DNA of 64,000 nucleotides from Atrina japonica. Lineage: Eukaryota > Mollusca > Bivalvia > Pterioida > Pinnidae. The DNA is taken from the NCBI GenBank assembly GCA_030159075.1, contig BROG01000078.1, positions 1,083,501-1,147,500 on the forward strand, written 5' to 3'. The position numbers and the translations under genes were made by a program. The notes below the pieces were generated by a model. That model saw only the letters and a list, made by a program, of their open reading frames with translations. It was not told the DNA's origin and ran no database searches. Positions 58,875-64,000 of this stretch are shown piece after piece (within the stretch, counting starts at the first letter, position 1; each line of letters starts with the position of its first letter).

Positions 58875-59005
58875 CTGTAACAACAGTGCAATGACGAGAG
58901 AGATGACAACGCAAGCCGAAATACTTCTGGGATCGGCATGTGTGGATTTGCAAATTCTCTCTGTGTTGTTGATCACTTCTGACAGGTTGGAGAAGTTAAC
59001 CACAC
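58875..59005 (-). CDS. ARH-family gene, exon D (THADPR motif)
   Basis: Enters with two bases completing the Gly from exon C and reads VVNFSNLSEVINNTERICK, then STHADPRSISACVV and ALLLQ. T-H-x-D-P-R is the central family signature following the helix that packs on the ADP-ribose site, and it is intact. Acceptor CCTAATAG; the donor after CAG is GTTTGT, weaker than the others in this gene. Confidence 0.85.
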
Positions 59006-59195
59006 CTATTAGGAATACAATTAAACAAAATAAGAACAATAATAGAAATCATTAGTGTGCTATACTGGCTTATAATATAAGTACACTGGAAGTATAGTCA
59101 AAATGAAATCGAGTCTAAATTCCATTTATGCCAAAGTTGAATGGGCAATACTGATTTTTACTGATATATATAAATTTGTTAAGTACAATTTTGTT

Positions 59196-59386
59196 TACAG
59201 TGAAATTTGTATATAAAATGGTTAACCTCCTAAGGGACACAAGAAAATCTGTCTTGATACAGAGGAGATTTTTATATAGAGGTTGATTTGTACACAAATG
59301 ATACTATTGGGGACAGCCAAAAAAACAGTCTTTGTGACCAGGTGGTCTTTATACACAGGTGGTTGCTAAAGCAAGTTTTACTGTAT
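59196..59386. mobile_element. pogo-like MITE
   Basis: TACAGTGAAATTTGTATATA ... AAAGCAAGTTTTACTGTA. A shorter relative is at 54028-54172. Intron C-D. Confidence 0.75.
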
Positions 59387-59676
59387 ATCAAATTCCGGAT
59401 ATCTCAAAGTGATAGGGGTGGTATCTTGAGTATCGAGGTAATGAGATTCTACTGTATATTACAAACAATTACTTGTAGAGGTCAAAATGACAATGCCATT
59501 AACTAGTTCCCTGGTCTATCTACAAATTCACAATATTGGAGACCTTTAACCTTACCAAATTTGTAAAGAACTGGCCTAGTGAAGTTTTATAAGTTGAAAA
59601 TTTCCAAAGATTATGGATGAAGATGGCAAAGGACAACAGTAGATCCACAGAGTGACCTTAAAAGTTAGAGAATGAT

Positions 59677-59767
59677 GTTTAACTCATCAACCCCTGAAAA
59701 ACAATGGACTCTTCTGTAAACCAATGACTTAGACCAGTTCAAATGTGTCTTTAGGGGTGAATGAGTT
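59677..59767. mobile_element. 91-bp MITE, AACYCATCAACCCCT type
   Basis: AACTCATCAACCCCTGAAAA ... CTTTAGGGGTGAATGAGTT. Confidence 0.82.
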
Positions 59768-59981
59768 CAGAAATCACAAGAATTTGCACCTGCATATGTT
59801 GACTTGCACTTTATTCAAGAGATGAAGAATTTCCAAATAACAAAGTTTGAACTAGAGAGAGTCATGTGCATATATGTGTGGTGAAAAATCATTTGATAAA
59901 TGTTGTAACCTCATGCATTATCAATTTTGTTCTGTAGGTGAGAGGGCAAATCTAAAATGACAGCAAAAATTTGAAGCTAAT

Positions 59982-60150
59982 TACAGTGAAATCTGTCTGA
60001 AGGGACTACCTGTCTTGTGAGGTCATATTCTATGGACCAATTGGCAAAATAGTCCTAAAACTTAAATCTCTCTTGAGAGACCACCTGTCTAGAAAGACCA
60101 CATTTAAATGGCATATGTATGACATGGTCTCTCAATAGAAGTTCCACTCT
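59982..60150. mobile_element. pogo-like MITE
   Basis: TACAGTGAAATCTGTCTGAA ... GTCTCTCAATAGAAGTTCCA. Intron C-D. Confidence 0.78.
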
Positions 60151-60350
60151 CTAATCGAAGCGTGGGTATACATGCAACCATGCAAGACTATGATAATTTA
60201 GGGCAGATTTAAGATGGGGAGAATATGTTTTCTGTTGCAAAAGGGCAAAAATAACCAAGGGCGAAAAATGTGCAGGTATACAGTTCACTGACGGACAATG
60301 ACCCTATCTTATACTTTCAATTACACTGCTGTTTCTTCCAGTCAACCTAC

Positions 60351-60627
60351 CCAATATGGCTGTTCTAACTACCGCCCCATTGTCCCTGCCAAACATATCA
60401 CAGTTGCAGGATGAAATGGAGGCTGTACTTATACTTCTGGAGTAATTTCTTTGGGATTTTATGGGACTTCCGGAAATACTACTGCTACTGCTTATGCTGC
60501 TGACACTGCTTCTTTCGTCTTCGCTAAAGACATTTCCGTTCTCTTTGTCATGCTGTTCATATGCCTGAAGGAACACTTTTCCAGCTGCAACATGGGGATT
60601 ATTCAGGAATGTTTGCTCGGCTAAGAC
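60351..60627 (-). CDS. ARH-family gene, exon C with Ser-rich insert
   Basis: 92 codons plus one base. It begins VLAEQTFLNNPHVAAGKVF (the family's VL-x-x-x-x-F-x-x-x-P-x-x-A segment) and ends DNGAVVRTAIL with a split Gly. The N-G-A-x-x-R-T-A-x-L-G motif is conserved in the family. Between them lies a low-complexity stretch rich in Ser (SSVSSISSSSSISGSP, then SRSISTASISS), probably a surface loop. Acceptor TTTCAG; donor GTAGGT. Codon composition does not differ visibly from the flanking exons. Confidence 0.85.
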
Positions 60628-60751
60628 CTGAAAGAAGATTTTAAGAATTAGACAACTTGCAAAACACGATTTATTGCTCAGCACCTAGAAGATATGCTCT
60701 ACCTGCAGTTGTCCACAATTTTCTTTTTATTTATACAGTTGTACCCCTTTT

Positions 60752-60924
60752 TATTTCTTATATATGATCTATTTTGTACCAAATTACTTACTTTTTATTT
60801 CTTATATATGATTTATTTTGTACCAAATTACTTACTTTTTTTTTTCTTATATATGATCTATTTTGTACCAAATTATTTGCTTTTTATTTCTTATATATGA
60901 TCTATTTTGTACCAAATTACTTAC
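60752..60924. repeat. 44-bp minisatellite at the ARH exon B donor, 4 copies
   Basis: Unit TTTTTATTTCTTATATATGA-TCTATTTTGTACCAAATTACTTAC. On the gene strand each unit begins GTAAGTAATTTGG (GCAAATAATTTGG in one). The unit abutting the exon supplies the real splice donor. Confidence 0.92.
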
Positions 60925-61068
60925 GTTTTCAATAGTTTTGCTAAGAATTATTCCCTCAGTATCTCCCAGTTCCGGAAATCCCGATTTCTGCCAGTGCAGC
61001 AGTCGTTTTGCAAAGTCTAACTCATCTACAACTCCAGCCCATGCTATCACTGAATCAAGTACCAGCAC
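60925..61068 (-). CDS. ARH-family gene, exon B
   Basis: 48 codons, phase 0 at both ends, joining ...DLM to VLVLDSVIAWAG and continuing LLHWQKSGFPELGDTEG to ...SKTIEN. This is the helical segment after the first metal motif, with the family W-x-x-x-G-F-x-E-L-G-D pattern. Acceptor TTTACAG; donor GTAAGT. The intron immediately downstream starts with a minisatellite whose unit contains that donor. Confidence 0.83.
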
Positions 61069-62666
61069 CTGTAAATAGATATCACAAACAGGCATGTGTA
61101 CACATGTAGTATCCAATATACTGTAGGGGTTCAATATAAGGCCCATGCCCAATGCAAAAACAGTGCATTTTGTTTTCCAATTTGGAGTCCAAACTTCCCA
61201 CTTGAAGTCAAATGACAATGAATTTTAAGGGATTCTTGTATTTTCAAACAGTTTTGTGTAGTTTTAGATTTCCCATTTTCAATAAAATGCTCCTAAATTT
61301 CCCCATTCAATAAGCCCAGGTCTTTTTCCCCCAAAAAGTGTGGAAAATCCCTGCTACAACTGCAGCAAATATATATCAACATGGCTGACAAAATGGCACC
61401 AGATTAGGCAATGGCATTGTGATGTCATTTCAAGATAAATGTGCAACAAAAGTGAGAAATGTGGATTTGAGAGTGCTAATGGATCCTTTCACTTTAACTG
61501 TGGTCCTGTGACTTTGAGGGGCAAAATGATGCAGATACCCACAAAAACACAGACTTCTTTATAGAAACTGATCGCTTCTTGATGTCATTTTCCGGGAATC
61601 TGTATCATTTTGCCACTCAAAATTACAGGACTGCAGTTAAGGACAGAAACAGGCCTTTTCCTGTCAATTTGGGGAAAATGCCTTTGGCAACACAATTGAG
61701 GACTTAAATGTGAAATTGTGTCAAATTGGGAAAAAATAATTGCTCACACAGAAATATAAATGTAATGCAATCTCCTTTTTAAATGCATTTTCCTTTACAG
61801 TAATTTATTTTAATTTCAGTTGTGGCCTCAACAGATTGAGAATTTTTTTCCATCAAACTGGGAAAAAACACATGTAGATACTGTAGAAAAAGGTCTGAGT
61901 AACATGTTTTCAAACTTACTCAAAGTAATGCCTATATATAAATTCCAACGGCTTTCATATCAATTTGGTTGAAATCCATTGAGAAAAATAGAATTGACAG
62001 TACTAACAAGAAGTGGATAGGAAAAAACATCAAGGGCAATAATCCCAGCAAAGATTATCCCATAGCACTTGTTTGCGAAATGGATCAATGTATTGTCAAT
62101 ATACACCTTCCATATCAATTTAATTGAAATCCGATGAGAAATGTCAAACTGAGAGGGCTATCAACAATTGTTAAAGGATAGACAGATGGATGGATGGACA
62201 CAGCGTCTCACATTATCCGATGCAGGGCACTAGATATGTGCAACTTATCTAAATCATTGTTTTTTCAACAACAATATTTCACACAAAACTTGCATATACC
62301 TAAAGGTTTTCCACAAATGCAACCTGTGCCAATGCTGTGATAGTTCTTTGACCCTTGGACCCTGCGAGGCAAATGCTCTATTATTAGACCATTATAAAAA
62401 AAAAATCGACTGCCAGTAAAGCGTGATGTATCTTGACCTGTGCTCCCAGCTGCTAGCCAAATGGAGGAGAGAAACTAGAATACAATGTAGCTAGGAAGAG
62501 ACGTAGGGGGGGTGATTCAAGTGCAAAACTCTAACCACTCGGCCACGGATGCTCCTGAAATTATATTTATTGTCTGCAGGTCAAACTCACTACTGCTGTC
62601 AATTCATCAGGAATAATTACTGTATTACACGTAAGATTTAGATATTATAATGTTTAAAATAAATAC
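61069..62666 (-). other. ARH-family gene, intron A-B
   Basis: 1,598 bases. It holds a degenerate reversed SINE at 62438-62556 and a diffuse repeat at about 61900-62230, in which one motif on lower-case ...tttcatatcaatttggttgaaatcc recurs at 62108-62130. Otherwise unremarkable. Confidence 0.6.
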
Positions 62667-62842
62667 CATCAAATCAAAATTTGATGTCCAATCTCCTTGT
62701 CTCCATCTAACTCGGACCTCATCCTGGACAATTTCTTGGTATCGAATATTACCGACATCGTAGTTAAATAAACATTCATCAACTGTCATACCTCGTGTGG
62801 ATAGGCCAATGGCATCACCGATGGCAGCACCATAGATCATGC
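62667..62842 (-). CDS. ARH-family gene, exon A (glycine/Asp motif and first metal site)
   Basis: Earliest exon found of an ADP-ribosylglycohydrolase (ARH/DraG, ADP_ribosyl_GH) family gene. Enzymes of the family remove ADP-ribose from proteins or nucleic acids using two metal ions. The exon reads MIYGAAIGDAIGLSTRG, the family's N-terminal G-x-A-x-G-D-A block, and ends QGDWTSNFDLM. In active members this last motif is normally T-D-D-T-D and binds metal. Here the two Asp are Ser and Asn and the Thr is Phe. The acceptor is TTATGCAG, entry is in phase with a missing base (probably a split Gly), and the donor is GTATTT. An upstream exon with the true start is expected but I could not find it before the window end. 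The ATG at 62840 is an alternative start. Confidence 0.82.
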
Positions 62843-63020
62843 CTGCATAAGAAAATTCATATGAGGATCAATACTGGTGTATTTTGCAAAAGATTAACTT
62901 TCATGTAAATTGATGAATGAACCTGTTCAGGCATTCAAATACATTTTTTTCTAGTGAATAGTTTTATAAGAATATGTGTTTGTAAACTTATGCCCTAATA
63001 AATAACAATGGTATACATTG

Positions 63021-63168
63021 TACAGTAAATTCTGTCTTGAGAGACCATTCTCAAGAACCACCTGTCTTACGAGATCACAATCAGAATACAATTCTTTTAC
63101 ATGTAAATAATCCTACAGATAAAATTTCTTTTGAAAGCGGTGCCTTGAGAGACCACATTTCAAGTTTC
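63021..63168. mobile_element. pogo-like MITE, right end eroded
   Basis: TACAGTAAATTCTGTCTTGA, then AGACCATTCTCAAGAACCAC and GCCTTGAGAGACCACATTTC. Confidence 0.75.
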
Positions 63169-63240
63169 CATCGACTGGCTCGATTGAAATACAATGTACA
63201 TGTTATATGCACAGCATTGCAAACATAATTATTCACTTAA

Positions 63241-63480
63241 ACCCGTGGCCAAGTTGTTAGAACATCGCACTTTGAACCATGAAGTCTCTCACCTCTGGTC
63301 AGCGCAAGTTTGAGCCCCGTTGGAACCTTTAAGTCCTAAGCTAATTTTTTGTGAGAAAGTTTGCCAGTTTACTTGCAGAGGGCTGGTGGTATCTTCTTGT
63401 GACTGGGTTCTCTCCTCCACCACTAAAAACTAGCCACCACCATATAACTGAAAAAATTAGTGAGTGTGGCATAATACTAT
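63241..63480 (+). mobile_element. SINE type A, full length
   Basis: CCCGTGGCCAAGTTGTTAGA (A box), GCGCAAGTTTGAGCCCCG (B box), body to GTGAGTGTGGCATAATAC. Confidence 0.9.
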
Positions 63481-63875
63481 TTTAAAAATTCAAAATATTA
63501 AAGGAGTTCAAATTTGAATATAGCAATAAAACAAATCTTACACATATTGTACTGCATACCTGCAAAATTTTGCCCTTGTTACATTTGGACTGACCTGTGT
63601 AATTGATTTTAATTATAAGCAGAGTACATTTTTTCTCAGGGGTAGATGAGTTGATCACCATAATCTCAAGAATGGCCTATCTCATGTATATATGTCCTTT
63701 GTTCAATTATTTGGATTGAAAATTTTGTATCATTTAGAATTCGCCCACTCATTTAAGGACGAAAATGGCAAAAAATTAAATGGGAGTGAACATTTTCCAT
63801 GTACATGTAGATGTATACAGTATTTAAACCATTTAGGCATACATATAATAAGATATGCATATATTTGTTTATATA

Positions 63876-64000
63876 CAGTGTAACCTGTCTTGTGAGACCA
63901 CTGTCATAGAAAACCACCTATCCTGTGAGACCACTGTCATAGAAAACCACCTATCCTGTGAGACCATGGAAGACTTCCTGTCCTGTAAAACCACTGTCAT
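63876..64000. mobile_element. pogo-like MITE end, internally tandem, cut by window end
   Basis: TACAGTGTAACCTGTCTTGT, then two copies of GAGACCACTGTCATAGAAAA-CCACCTATCCTGT. Confidence 0.75.

Noticed and set aside
60304..60350. C-terminal extension of ARH exon C to the in-frame stop
   Set aside because: The sequence runs through a GTAGGT donor; the conserved Gly is completed only by splicing to exon D.
63520..63570. Candidate first exon of the ARH gene ending ...TTTTGCAG before GTATGC
   Set aside because: In the phase needed to join exon A, a stop codon lies six codons upstream with no ATG between, and the residues do not match the family.

Overview
This 64 kb window looks like AT-rich, gene-poor animal nuclear DNA, most probably from a bivalve mollusc. 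The coding segments are short exons bounded by GT/AG splice signals. Between them lies a dense mix of microsatellites, minisatellites, tRNA-derived SINEs and small palindromic DNA transposons (MITEs). Nothing prokaryotic is present: no operons, no ribosome binding sites, no CRISPR. The animal assignment rests on Wnt16 and the intron structure. The bivalve assignment rests on my recollection of similar repeats and is an inference.

Two genes are recognisable, both on the minus strand. (1) The first two coding exons of a Wnt16-type ligand lie at 21528-19347. Exon 1 carries the signal peptide and splices in phase to an exon 2 with the N-terminal Wnt cysteine pattern. I found no later Wnt exon in the 19 kb downstream. 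(2) Seven phase-compatible exons of an ADP-ribosylglycohydrolase (ARH/DraG) family protein lie at 62842-53221, ending at a stop codon. One of these (57927-57791) is not apparent as a long open frame and was found by splice-site reading. The metal-binding Asp clusters of this protein are degenerate and it has a Ser-rich insert, so I predict a pseudoenzyme.

On the plus strand, inside the would-be Wnt16 intron 2, there is a well-bounded exon (17945-18058) whose translation resembles the end of a SANT domain. A possible terminal exon follows at 18572-18624. A 183-codon open frame at 40905-41456 is unrecognised.

Layout: 1-13 kb, intergenic with MITEs, three tRNA-SINE types and short tandem arrays. 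13-22 kb, Wnt16 5' end, SANT-like exon, GA/AT/poly-C tracts. 22-53 kb, repeat-dominated: nested MITE and SINE insertions, a LINE reverse-transcriptase tail relic, a 33-bp minisatellite of about 1.1 kb, a 55-bp array, a 47-bp array apparently amplified from a MITE end, and a fold-back element whose arms contain a hammerhead-ribozyme-like core. 53-64 kb, the ARH gene, with introns full of pogo-like MITEs and SINEs.

The two genes have no evident functional link. Wnt16 is a secreted signalling ligand and the ARH-like protein is probably cytosolic. MITE and SINE family names used here are descriptive only, and copy boundaries are read by eye.
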